Source of the DNA: Lepas anatifera
Lineage: Eukaryota > Arthropoda > Thecostraca > Lepadidae
DNA length: 64,000 bases
Direction: 5' to 3'
Assembly: GCA_034440635.1 (NCBI GenBank)
Contig: JAOTON010001676.1
Span: forward strand, 697,001-761,000
This document shows, piece after piece, positions 1 through 10,721 of the stretch. Below the pieces are notes generated by a model that was not told where the DNA came from, searched no databases, and worked only from the letters and a program-made list of their open reading frames with translations. Both the position numbers and the translations under genes were made by a program. Numbering within the stretch: the stretch's first letter is position 1; each line of letters opens with the position of its first letter.

Positions 1-62
1 AAAGCACAGAACATAAACATGATATACAACAAGGATGTTGAATAATATTTTCAGTGGTTGAC

Positions 63-1313
63 TTATTTCAAAATGTCCCGAAAGGTGGTTTTGATTGGAA
101 CAGCAGCCTTTCTTAGGATGGTGCGGCCCGACTTCCTGATGAGGTCGCTGGGCATGAAGTGCTGGGAGCACACTCTGGCCCGCTCACTTCCAATCGACGC
201 TCCTAGGCCCTGGCATTCTGAGACCCATGCCTGCAACCTGCCAGAAGATGGAATATGCATGTACTAACCATAAAAAGACAAATAGTTTTCTGTATGACTC
301 ATCCCAAAATATCTGCCCAAGAACAATATAGCAATCTTCTTGTTGCATCCCTAACTGCATTTCACATTTAACCTTTTTGGGATCTTAATTAATCTATGTA
401 AGATCAATTCAATTAAAAACAAAAAGTTCCACACACAATTAGATGAGGCCAAAAACACAACATGACAGCTATTCTCCTGCAGCAGCAGAGAACACTTGTA
501 GGGGGATCTCAATAAGCGTTGATAGGCCATATAAAAGTTATTAATCCTTTGCCCAAATTCAGTCCAACAAGTGCAAAAAGCATATTTCTTACAAACATAG
601 TAAATTTCATGTAGCGTACATTTGCTAAAACGCCAAAAGTTTGCCAGCAATTTATCCTAAGCATCAACTGGACGAGCCAGAGGACATTTGGCTTTGAACT
701 ACCAGCGCTGTTCATCACAGAATTTTAGTCAGCAGTTCCACAATACCACGTTCACAGACAACAGACAACTGGCGTGTCTTTTCACTGAGGTTTCCTCCAT
801 CTTTCCCCGCTGTTCCCCTCTACCCTGATGGTCACTCTGGCATCAGGGAACCAACCAGGTAAGTAAACCAGGTAAGTAATATTTGTGACCTCTACATCAT
901 AACACAGATTTCCCCTATGTTATTTCAATGGGAGAGGTCATCTCATGAGGTGACGCTAGGTCAGCAAATCTGAAAATCCTGTATATACATTTTTTAAACC
1001 ATAGAAGGGCCATCAACTGTAGGAATTTCGGTTGCAGACCATCCAATTTTTAATCGCGGAATAACGATCACAGACCACCTATTTTTATTGCGTGAACAGC
1101 ACTGGAAACTACTAGCCTCCTTGCCTAGTACCTATTGGCCAAATTATTGTCATTGAAAAAGTTGGAACTACTTATACCCTAGTATTAAAGTGAGAAAAAT
1201 TCTTGAAAACACTGCTTACCGAGCTGGTTCCTTTGGAATCCTGAAGAGCACTATATCGCTTCCCTCGTCTTTCCTGCTGCAGCACCCTGGTAGGCAGCAG
1301 TTGACATATTTTT
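63..1313 (-). CDS. THAP zinc-finger domain gene, two exons (63-237 and 1220-1313), partial
   Basis: THAP domains are C2CH zinc-binding DNA-binding modules found in nuclear factors and P-element-type transposases. Upstream exon (minus, 1313-1220): N-C-C-L-P-G-C gives the first ligand pair (C-x4-C), followed by VLFRIPKEPAR, and ends at a good donor (GTAAGC). Downstream exon (237-63): starts after a CAG acceptor, restores an Arg codon across the junction, then reads LQAWVSEC, VCSQHF (C-x2-H) and KAAVPIKT. The second and third cysteines are 44 residues apart, as in human THAP1, and the hallmark Trp, Pro and AVP box are present. The intron is 982 bp. No in-frame ATG precedes the first cysteine: a TGA lies just upstream and a CTGAG acceptor at 1314-1315 could join an earlier exon. 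A TAA stops the frame soon after the AVP box, so this is a THAP-only protein, an incompletely resolved gene or a pseudogene. The assignment is strong; the gene's integrity is uncertain. Confidence 0.75.
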
Positions 1314-1690
1314 CTCAGGAAGACTTCATCATAGTATAGGAAAAACAGAATTTAGGCACGAAATGAACAGTATATCACCACAGACACACGCATAAACTCA
1401 CACATGAAGTCAAACGACACAGTAATCAAAGCAACGATAGAGTGAGAAACTGAACTGCCTTCAATGCGCCAGTTTGTATGCGAAAAAGCTCCTAATCCTT
1501 CAACACGTGAGCCAGCTTTGTGCCAGCTCCATAGACAAAAGCACTATTGTGCCAGCACAAGATTTGACCTGGATTTAAGCTATAGAAATTCCTCTAACTG
1601 GTTTTTTGTCTGTCAAATATGACAATGTAATTAAAAAAATTATTATTTTCTCCCTTTAATCTTTCAAAGATGTCTTTTTTGTCCTAGTAC
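1314..1690. other. Unassigned AT-rich stretch
   Basis: I see no coding, repeat or RNA signal here. It probably includes the upstream intron or 5' flank of the THAP-domain gene and the target of the following LINE insertion. Confidence 0.4.
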
Positions 1691-1699
1691 GATCAGCAA

Positions 1700-4535
1700 T
1701 CAGCTGTAAAAAATGAAACAGGCCTCCAAGCCTGAGCAACGGAGCTTTGGTTTACCTTCTTTCTATTACCTTGCCCTTCAGTACTCGAAAACATGTTCAT
1801 TCATCTGAAACGTCAAGGGCTTATTTTGCCATGAATCGGGTAGAAGAACTTGGCCAAAATGTTAAAAATAAGCTAGATACTTTCCCAGATAATAATGACC
1901 CGGATACCTACGCGGAAATAATTGTATCTACAATTCAAACAGAAATCTCGAGAACTTGCAGAAAAAGGAATACCGAGCCAGTTCAACCCTGGGTGACCCA
2001 AGCGATGGTCCGTTGTATTAATAAGAATAAACTCCAAAAGAAGTACTTAAAAACCGAACGCCCTCAAATAGTTATATATACTATATATAGAAATCGTCTC
2101 AATTCTGTCCTAAAAACTAGATACTACAGAAACCTGATACAGCAACGAAAAAGATAACCCGAGGAAAATTTGGAAAACTATTAATGAAATAACACATAGA
2201 AAGAGTAAAAATGTGGCATCGCTTCCTGGATCGTTTCAACTCGGTGCCAATGCAACAAATGATACCCATGATATTGCACATAAATTTAATGAATTTTTCT
2301 CCACTATAGAAACCGAATTAGAGCAAGTACTACCGGCATCAAACATCAACCCACTAAATTACCTTAACGATCTACACGTTGATAATCTAATGCAGCTTTC
2401 AAAAATCAGCACAGCGTATGTCGACAGGATTATCAAAGAGATGAACAATCCCGGAGCTGGCCATGAAAATATCAATGGAAGAGCTCTGAAAAATTACCCC
2501 TTTCATCATAAATGAAATAACTCACCTCTTTAACATTTGCTTACGAAACATACATTTCCTGCATGCTTTAAGATTGCACAGATAACACCAATTTTCAAAT
2601 CTGGATGCAATTGATTATTCACCAATTACAGGCCAATCTCAATGCTACCTGTACTGTCTAAGGCACTGGAACGTATTCTATCCAACCAACTAGTTGATTT
2701 TCTGAATGAAAATAATGTTGTTTATGACCACCAGTTTGGTTTTCGAAAATGTCATTCAACTTACATTCCAGATACGATGATTCATGAACATATTACTTCA
2801 ACCCTAACACAAAAGAAACCATCAGTTGGAATTTTCGTGGACCTCATCAAGGTCTTTGATACTGTTAACCATTTAATCCTGATGGATAAAATGAAAGTAT
2901 ACGGCATAAGAGGAAATGTCTTGAAAATATTTGAATCTTTACCTCTCTGATAGGGTGCAAGTCACCAAAATCGGAAATACGAAATCGAATCCTCGAACAG
3001 TCTCAATAGGGGTCCCTCAGTGATCAATACTTGGACCTATATTATTTACAATTTATATCAACGATATCTAAAAATGTTCTAAGATTCCCACTTACTATCT
3101 TTTTGCAGATGATACTGCCATTTTCTGAAGACTGTCTCCCTGACGTTGCACAAGGTAAAATAAGCCAAGCAACAACTGACATACATAATTGGCTATGTAC
3201 GAACAGACTCACTCTAAATGTTAGTAAAACATTTTACCAGATTTACTCAATGACCAATAAAAAGCCTGACATAGATATCCAGCTAAACTTGCAGCCTGTG
3301 CAAAGGTCCAATGTCGTTAATTATCTTGGAGTGACTTTAGAAGAAAACCTAAAGTTTAAAAAACATATATCTGATGTAACGAACACAGTCCGCAGGAACA
3401 TTGGAGTTATTGCCCGAGCCAAATATATGCTCGACGAAAAAACAATGCTGATGTTATATAACTCCCTTATTTGCCCCTACCTTGGGTACTGTGGGTTTAT
3501 ATGGGCCTCAAACTTCAATAGTAACCTCATTAAACTTGTGAACCTTCAAAAAAGAATAATTAGAATAATTGCTAGAGTTCATCACAGGGCACCATCATCT
3601 CTCTTTGCTGAGTACAGACTTCTGAAATTTCATGATATTATCAAAGAGCAGAAATTATTAATATTGCATAACTTCCTTAACAATCAACTTGCCACATGCT
3701 ATGCAAGGTACTTCCATTTACATCAATCAATAAGAAACTCTAGGGAAGTAATGCACTTTAATGAACCGCTAGCTACTACCGTATATAGATCATTTGTTTT
3801 CTCCATTATCTGCACTAAAACTTGGAATCATATCATTGCCCAGAGAATACCTATGATTGAGGACATCCCTAGATCAAAATTAATGTTTAAGACTGTTGTC
3901 AAGAATATATTCATCAGCCAATACTGAGTCACAACAAGAATCAAGCTATGGCATAATATTTTATATACTAACGATATCTGTCCCCTTGCCTGCTAGAAAC
4001 TGTACTTGTCCCCTTTCTACCCTTCAAATTGGGTCTGCACAGTGTGCTAGCGTGCACAATGACTGCCTTTTGTGGAATTCAATCCAAGAGAAGGTTGGTA
4101 AACCATGTCCGTGGAGTTACGTGCCTCACAGTCAGTCGGAGTATGCTGAGGATATTGATAATTGATTGCGATGACAATCCTGGTGGCGTGACTCGTATAA
4201 GAGTCCTGGTGCTGTGAGTGTTGTGTAAGTCTGTGTGTTATGGGTGTGCTTTCAGTGGAAATGATGGTGATGAGTATGTGTACTATAATCTACTCGGTCC
4301 TTCGCAAATATGTCCTATCTGTTAATTGGCGACAGGGAACGAAGACAGGGTCTTTACCTTAACTGTCCCCTGTCCACCTCTTAATTTCATCCATGTTTTC
4401 TACGAAATCTCTTCATATAACATGTGGATCGATGTGCCATAGATTGAATGTATGCATGTGTATGTGCAAGTATGTATATGTACTTTTGTCTTATGGAAAA
4501 CCAATAATAAACTACTACTCTAAAAAAGAGGGCCC
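1700..4535 (+). mobile_element. 5'-truncated, decayed non-LTR retrotransposon (LINE)
   Basis: The order is linker, reverse transcriptase, thumb/C-terminal domain and 3' UTR, as in Jockey/CR1-type LINEs. No endonuclease motifs are readable upstream, so the copy looks 5'-truncated, which is usual for target-primed insertions. Beyond the last coding block (3927) a ~600-bp 3' region ends near 4535 in an AATAAA-like signal and a short A-rich tail. The next bases belong to another repeat family, which supports an element boundary there. The left boundary is approximate. Confidence 0.7.
1747..3927 (+). pseudogene. LINE reverse transcriptase ORF, frameshifted
   Basis: Blocks in order: linker (1747-2157 and 2213-2515), RT fingers/palm from 2642, thumb and C-terminal domain to 3927. 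Palm motif A reads FVDLIKVFDTVNH with its Asp (about 2838-2876). A GVPQ...SILGPILF block near 3010-3050 carries in-frame stops. The FADD box (motif C) lies at 3102-3113 in a frame that closes within a few codons, and the thumb continues in another frame. At least two frameshifts and several stops exclude a functional protein. The C-terminal part (about 3130-3927) is one long open frame ending in the K.W/N-rich region typical of LINE ORF2 tails. Confidence 0.8.
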
Positions 4536-4572
4536 CGGTTGTCACAGAATAGAGTGCTGGAGAAGGCTTAAA
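4536..4572 (+). repeat. Fragment of the GGGCCC/TTAA repeat family found at 53.4-55.0 kb
   Basis: The stretch matches segments at about 54784-54822, 54249-54285 and 53724-53760 (CACAGAATAGAGTGCTGG core followed by GGCTTAA). It stops at the TTAA, where the next repeat begins. Confidence 0.6.
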
Positions 4573-4990
4573 GGGAATGTGGCACCTTGGTGGAATCCTG
4601 GGATTTAGTGAAATTAGACGTACTTTTAGACGAAAATAAGGAAACCTCTCATGATTTCTCTGAAAAAAATGCACAATAAGCTCAATATTTTGATTTTTAA
4701 AATATTCCTCTAGGAAAAGAAATAAATATCTGCCTGTGAATGATGTCATGATCTGGCAACCACTACCATACTCGAAACGCTTCAAGGGCTTTGATTGGCT
4801 GATGTTCATCGTGACGTCAGAATATGTCGTCACACCAACAGCCATGCCAACTGTGGCCTGCTGCTAAGGGTACATGAGGGGGACATCGCAGGTAGGTTTT
4901 AGTTTTTTTCTACGGAAATCTCAAGTTTCAAGACAAATTATATATTGAGTACCGGGTTTTCCGATTTGCTTTACAACTTTGCTATCTCAG
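4571..4990 (+). mobile_element. MITE-like dispersed repeat, copy 1 (possible TTAA-target family)
   Basis: About 410 bp align with 31478-31935 over the whole length. Shared blocks include a GACGTCATGATCTGGCAAC-like motif, GTGACGTCAG and TACCGGGTTTTCCG. Both copies begin TTAAAGGGAATGTG. In this copy the TTAA coincides exactly with a TTAA present in the flanking family (TTAAGAGGGCCC at about 54816), as expected for insertion at TTAA in piggyBac style. The 3' terminus is eroded, so the TTAA duplication cannot be confirmed. Confidence 0.55.
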
Positions 4991-5745
4991 TTTCGAATCC
5001 AGAACAACACAACGCCAAATTAAAGAAGCCATCCAAATTCAAACAACAGCAAGAGAAAAACCAAATAGAAATATAGGCAAATATATCTTGTACCAATGCT
5101 GGCTCAAACTGCTCATGCAAAAATGAGGATCATGGAAGAAAACACTCACGCGTCATAATATTGAATATTTGGATAACTAGTTGCACGACAAAGATTATTC
5201 CATCGAGTTTACCGAAATGCGCTTTATATAACTATGTAGTGTGTGTGATTATATATTGTTCTTGTCACTTGATAATGGGACCGAGATGGCGCCGAAACCC
5301 GTCGTATGACAAATATAACCTTTGGCTTTGCGTAACACTATAGCTTTCAGTAATTTCGTTTGCCAAAGCCATGAACCAAACAGAGATTATTTATAAAGTT
5401 AAAAAAACGAGAATAAAGGCATCTTTGAAATATTTTCTTTTTTAATACAATTTTAGCAAATCAGACGAAAACATGTTTCCCAGTCATTCTCTTATTACAA
5501 TGTTCCTCGGTTTAGCGTAATATATTCCTGAATCAATATTGCAGTGTCTTACCCACTATCTCGAGATAGCCGCTAAGCTTCAGGAATCAGATAGGCACCG
5601 CTAGGATTTCTGGAGGTGTCTTCACGCAATATAGTTTTAACTTTAGGCGTCCTACTTCAATTGGAGACGGTTTGTTGGATGTTTATTGATTGTCGGTTCT
5701 CGGAATGAGACAATAACCGCGTGGGATCGCTGCGGCTTAAAGTGA
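4991..5745. other. Unassigned intergenic stretch
   Basis: AT-rich sequence with no supported gene, no clear repeat partner in the window and no RNA signal. Confidence 0.4.
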
Positions 5746-6294
5746 GAGAACACGTCACCAGTGTCTCCTTTGGGTGATTTGTCCGGGTTAATTCCGTCTA
5801 GGGAACACGTCACGAGTATCTCCTTTGGGTGATTTGTCCGGGTTAATTTCATCTAGGGAACAAGTCACGAGTGTCTCCTTTGGGCGATTTCTCCGGGTTA
5901 ATTCCGTCTAGGGAACACGTCACGAGTGTCTCCTTTGGGTGATTTGTCCGGGTTAATTCCATCTAGGGAACACGTCACGAGTGTCTCCTTTGGGCGATTT
6001 GTCCGGGTTAATTCCGTCTAGGGAAAACGTCACGAGTGTCTCCTTTGGGTGATTTGTCCGGGTTAATTCCATCTAGGGAACGCGTCACGAGTGTCTCCTT
6101 TGGGCGATTTCTCCGGGTTAATTCCGTCTAGGGAACGCGTCACGAGTGTCTCCTTTGGGCGATTTCTCCGGGTTAATTCCGTCTAGGGAACACGTCACGA
6201 GTGTCTCCTTTGGGCGATTTCTCCGGGTTAATTCCGTCTAGGGAACGCGTCACGAGTGTCTCCTTTGGGCGATTTGTCCGGGTTAATTCCGTCT
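5746..6294. repeat. 55-bp minisatellite, about 10 copies
   Basis: Head-to-tail units of 55 bp, each with a CACGTCAC or CGCGTCAC core, CTCCTTTGGG and CCGGGTTAATTCC. Units differ mainly at three sites (GGGCG/GGGTG, TTTCT/TTTGT, CCGTCTA/CCATCTA). In units 2, 4 and 6 the TG and CA states occur together; units 3, 5 and 7-10 carry CG at both. Unit 1 is mixed. Confidence 0.95.
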
Positions 6295-6344
6295 CCGCAG
6301 TACCTAAGTGCTCACTTTTCTAGACCTCTGAGAAGGAGTAAAAA

Positions 6345-6587
6345 CAGTTGTCCAGCTGCAGCTGAGAGGAATGAAGAGTGGTGATTAATCACAATAATTT
6401 TTTAGCCTTATCGACGCACGAAATGCCAGGGTCTTATATGACGTCAACAGCTCTTTTCCTGTTGTATGTGTTTCTCGGTAGCCAGATTGCTGTTTGCTCA
6501 CAAAATCCGCCGGGCCGTGAATCCGGGTGGGACACAACACCACTAGGCCGCCGGAATGAGGGGTGAGAGCAGTTGTCCAGCTGCAGC
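6345..6587 (-). mobile_element. tRNA-derived SINE (family 2) flanked by an 18-bp target-site duplication
   Basis: An identical 18-bp direct repeat, CAGTTGTCCAGCTGCAGC, lies at 6345-6362 and 6570-6587 and brackets a 207-bp body. On the minus strand the body starts with a tRNA-like head (CCTAGTGGTG A-box region, then GGATTCACGG as a degenerate B box). It continues GGCCCGGCGG, CTGGCTACCGAGAAA and an A/T-rich tail. A diverged relative lies at 45840-45960. Long duplications of this kind are the footprint of LINE-driven retroposition. Confidence 0.7.
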
Positions 6588-7612
6588 CCAAGGGAGTGAT
6601 TTTCCCCCTTCCGGTGGGCCACCCGCTCTCGTCTGGGGCTGTTTTTGTGACACGGCTGACGCCAATCTGGCACCCTGGGGAACCACAGCACCGGGAGTCA
6701 CCTTCCCAATCGCCGTAATTTACTGCTGTAGGCGGGAATAATGCTTGGAGTGACCGGAAAATATAGCTCAGGAGTCAGCTGTCTAAATTACGATCACCCC
6801 GTTACATTCGGGTCTTACAAGACTACCGAGTACATAAAACCAAGACCAAAACCACACTGCCAAGTTCTGCTTACACCTATATGCCTAGTTGCACCCGTTT
6901 GCAAGCTGCTCTTGAGGCAAAGTTTGCATATTTTGTGATGTGTTGCTGTATAACGTTGTTCTTAACCAGGCTGGCAGTTTTCTCACTTGTCGAGTTCCAA
7001 TTACCCCGGCTACATGAGCAGCTTCCATGTGCTCTTTTTACGTACCGGCCGCGGGAGCTGACTCATCTCCACAGCAACCGGAAGTAACGAATGCCCACTC
7101 CCGGTTCCATAATTCGATCGGTCTGTGCCGGCACTTTGTACGTAAATAAAGGGCTATGAAGCTGCAGTTGTATCCAGGGTAGCCGTCCATAGTTGTCACC
7201 CTCTAGTTTCAGCATTGCATGCATGGTGTACGTGGAAAACGAACGTACTCAATATGCTCCGGTCGTATTCACAAACAGAAATTGAATACACCAAGTACGG
7301 TCAGGCTGCGGATGACGCGCCGTCACGTGGTCTCACGTGGATTCTGTGTGCAGTGAAAAAACTTCCGGTACAGATGAATGCAGCGGGAAGTTTTGCACGT
7401 TTTGGTGCGCTTTTGTAGATGTATATTGAGGTCTCCAAAAGATATGGCTTTTCAGCCCTCAATTACAAGGACACAGCACACATAGGCAGCACACACTTTC
7501 GTAAACCACACAATACTATACAGAACATGACCGTTTTAGAAAACAATTTTAAAAGAAATGCGCTAGTTCATTTTAGCCTATCCTCTTTCCCAAATGCCCA
7601 CCATACATATAC
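6588..7612. other. Unassigned stretch between SINE and LINE
   Basis: No supported gene. The right end (about 7420-7612) may include the 3' UTR of the minus-strand LINE, but no tail or duplication is recognisable. Confidence 0.35.
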
Positions 7613-9139
7613 TTAGCTCTCTCTCATCCCACTGTTCCATGCTTCTACCCCTCTGCAGCGAAAACTTTGCTTGGCTTGCTCCGTTCGCACCCTTGGGAGT
7701 TCTAGCATATCACGGTCAGTTCCGCGTGTGCTCCGGCTAGAGATTTCGGAGCGACGCGAAACTGACCGTGACAGTGCACTTCCAGAGTCGTCGGAGAGCA
7801 GTCTACTAATAACTTTTATGTCCCGTTTCTTTAGCAAATCGGGAAACGTCGGCCAGACCAAGGATTGCAGGGCTGGGGTCACGTGCTCACGCCTGCTCAG
7901 TCCCTTTACGATGCGTGCGCCAAAATTTAAAACTTTCTGGACGCGATGTTTTTGAGTGCCATTGCATCCTCCCCACACAGTCAAACAATACTGTATATGT
8001 GGGAACACAAGGGCCTGAAGTTTTCTGGTCTCTGGTGGGATTTTGCGGCTTAAGCGATATAATCCAATGAGGATGCCGTAACAGCGACGAGTTACTTGCG
8101 ATGCTTGTTTTTCCCAGGTCAGGGCTGAGTCGACGTAGACACCAAGGATCTTAGCATATGGTGTGGGTTTGATGAGGGTGTTACCGAACTGAATAGTGAG
8201 GTTCGGGTCACACCTGTTCCGGTTCGACTTTACAGCGAGAAGCTCAGTTTTGCTGGGGTTTACTTTGAGCCGATTCTGAGTAAACCAGTCGTGGGCTAGT
8301 CTAAGCGTACTTTCCACACGCAGTTTTAAGTGGCATATGTTTGCCACAGTGTCTGAGTCTAGGAACTGTGCATCATCCGCGTACATGATGAGCTTGCTTG
8401 AAGACAAGTGAGATGCCAGGTCATTTGTGAAAATCAAAAACAACTTTGGTCCCAGGAGCGAGCCTTGGACCACGCCGTGCGTCACTGGTAGTGACCCTGC
8501 TCTGCCTCCCTGGACCTTTTGAGTCCTATTTGATAGCCAGTCCTTGAACCAGTGTTTGTCTATGCCATACCACCCTAGCTTCTGGAGTAGGCGCGAGTGT
8601 TCCACGCTGTCAAACGCGCGCGATGTGTCAGCTGTTAAGAGGGTAGTGACGTGTCCTTGATCCATTCTGTCGGAGACGAAATTAACCGTTTCTAGCATTG
8701 CTCTTTCAGTTGAATGTCCCGATCTGAAACCGTGCTGGTTATCGCACAGTATGTGTTTTTTCTCGAGATAGGACGATAGTTGGAGACATACTACCTTCTC
8801 GCACAGTTTGCTAACCACACTAAGGATAGAAATTGGCCGGAAGTCCCCGGGATCACTGCGGTCGCCTTTTTTGTAGAGTGGGATCACTGAGGCCTACTTC
8901 CACTGTGAAGGTACCTCGCCAATACGCAGTGAACAGTTGATGACGTTTTGAAGATGTGGACCAACAACTGCGAAAGTTGATCTTAGCATCTGGATCGTAA
9001 TGCCATCATTCCCACACGCACGTGAGCTTCCCATGCGTTTCAGTACATTCCATAATTCGGGAAGGGTGACAGGTTCCACTCGGAAGGCGTCAGAGCAAAC
9101 TCTTGGAGGTCTTGGTCTTAGCGTCACCCCTTGAGGCAC
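7613..9139 (-). pseudogene. LINE reverse transcriptase and C-terminal domain, one stop
   Basis: The frame 9139-8894 holds the linker (ACGNDGITIQMLR) and ends WK-stop. It resumes in the same frame as SVIPLYKKGDRSDPGDFRPI (8887 onward). Palm motif A reads LLTADTSRAFDSVEH, then GVVQGSLLGPKLF, then the catalytic YADD box followed by AQFL, all in one uninterrupted frame to 7613. The C-terminus has the expected Trp-containing block (VFPHIQYCLTVWGG) and AWNS near the end. The two catalytic aspartates of YADD and the motif A Asp are intact. The single TAG codon is the only lesion seen in this block. Confidence 0.85.
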
Positions 9140-9273
9140 AGCGGAAAGCGCTGCTGCGACATCCGCGCCAGCTTCGACAAAATGATGGTTTAGTTTGTCT
9201 GCCCAATCACGGTCACTGAGATGCAGTGGCTCGGTCTTTGGTTCAGGTTTCTTAGATGCCAGGAAGTATTTTC

Positions 9274-10607
9274 TTATGTCGGTCCATGTTTTTGAGGAGT
9301 CACTTCGGATAGAGTTGGCGAAATACTAAGAGCTGGCCTTGAGCAGGGCTTTTTGACGGCATTTCTGCATTCACGATAGGCTTGTAGTTTCTCTATGTCT
9401 CTACGGTCTCGGTCTCTCGCTTCCCTGGCTTGGTCCCGCCGAGTCATGCACTCCCTCAGCTGTTCGTTGTTGCTAAGCCAGGGAGCGGATGAATGCCTTA
9501 ACCGTATGGTTTTAAGAGGCATGTGCTTGTCAATTTGGGGCTGCCATACTTCGTACCAGGCGTTCCATTTGTCAGTGACAGTTTCAGCCTGGTAAAGTTG
9601 GCTCCAGTCTGCCTCAAGGAGGTCCAGACAGAGGGCGTCGTAGTTTACCCTCCTGGTGGGGCGGATGGTGATCGTCTCTGCCTGTCGGCGTACCCGTTTC
9701 ATATCGATGTTAGCTGCAACTAGGTCGTGATCACTAATGTTGCACTTGATGACCCGAAGGTCGTGAACTAGATCTGGTCTACTTGTAACAATATGATCGA
9801 TTAGTGTTGATGTTGTATCTGTGGTCCGGGTTGGTGAGGATATCAGTTGCTGAAGGGTAAGCTCTTCCAGTATCTGCTTGTATTTCCTGGCTCCTGCTAC
9901 TCCAGGTTTTAGTAGGTCTAGATTCATGTCACCAAATACATAAAGAGGATACTTTTTCAGCAAAAACGTGAGCTGATGATGAAGATCATCCAAAACGGTA
10001 GAGGTACTTGGAGCAGTGGGTCGGTATAGAATTCCCAGGATGAAAGGTGAATTACAGTTGAACTGCAGACGTAAGCCTAGGTAGAGCCAGTTGAAGGTAC
10101 CATCAGCACATCTGCCTTCATCCAGTCTCTATATAGGACACACACTCCACCTCCATGTGACGGACGGTCGCGTCGCTCCATGACATAGCCGGGGAAAGTC
10201 AGATATTTACTATCGACTTGGTCGCTTAAGAATGTCTCCCCAATGCAGAGAATGTCCAGATCGGTGTTTGCCAACAATATTTTTATGTCATCTATTGATG
10301 TTAGCAGGTGACAAACGTTCAGATGAGCCACTCTGATTTGGCGATTTGTCTGCGCTGGTACAGGGGCATGTCTGTCGCAGTTGCGTGTTATCGGTCGGGG
10401 CGCTGGGATTCGTTCAGGTGTCGCGAGTATTCGTGGTCGATATTCAGCTTTGAGGCGGTCGCGGTATTTATTTATGTCGCGGTATTTATTTATGTCGCGG
10501 CTTTTAGTAAGAGGACTTCCGTGAATCAATCGCGAAAAACACGAAAAAACCGACGTAAAATCGAGATCAAAATGGGGAATGTATCTCAGAAACCATTTGT
10601 GCGCCAT
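9274..10607 (-). pseudogene. LINE apurinic-type endonuclease region, frameshifted
   Basis: The first block (10607-10077) contains RVAHLNVCHLL, with the Asn of the active site, and DILCIGETFLSD, with the catalytic Glu. After a frameshift the second block reads GILYRPTAPST, VFGDMNLDLL, STLIDHIVTS and NISDHDLV. These are the GDxN, IDH and SDH signatures of exonuclease-endonuclease-phosphatase fold LINE endonucleases. A short 18-bp duplication near 10460-10500 adds DINKYRDINKYRD to the leader. After a second frameshift in an A run near 9345 the linker continues toward the RT (DSSKTWTDIRKYFLASKK). Confidence 0.8.
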
Positions 10608-10721
10608 GGGGAGTATCTACAAATAAAAGGGTGCGTCCAAGTACCGTCTACACAATGCAAAAACACCAAGGCTGTATATTGCACGTGCTAGTCACGAAAA
10701 TGTGTCAAACAGGCCACTGGG

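Larger units (their letters stand above)
7613..10620 (-). mobile_element. Nearly complete non-LTR retrotransposon (LINE) with APE endonuclease and RT
   Basis: Read on the minus strand, one ORF2-type coding region spans about 3 kb: N-terminal basic leader, apurinic-type endonuclease, linker, reverse transcriptase and C-terminal domain. I count about two frameshifts (near 10090-10130 and about 9345) and two in-frame stops (TAG near 9330 and TAG at 8891-8893), so it is a fairly young but dead copy. The architecture fits the Jockey/CR1/L2 group; I cannot assign a clade. No poly(A) or target duplication is obvious at either end. Confidence 0.8.

Noticed and set aside
351..718. Two minus-strand frames of 69 and 99 codons inside the THAP-gene intron
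   Set aside because: They overlap in different frames, show no domain and lie between the two THAP exons.
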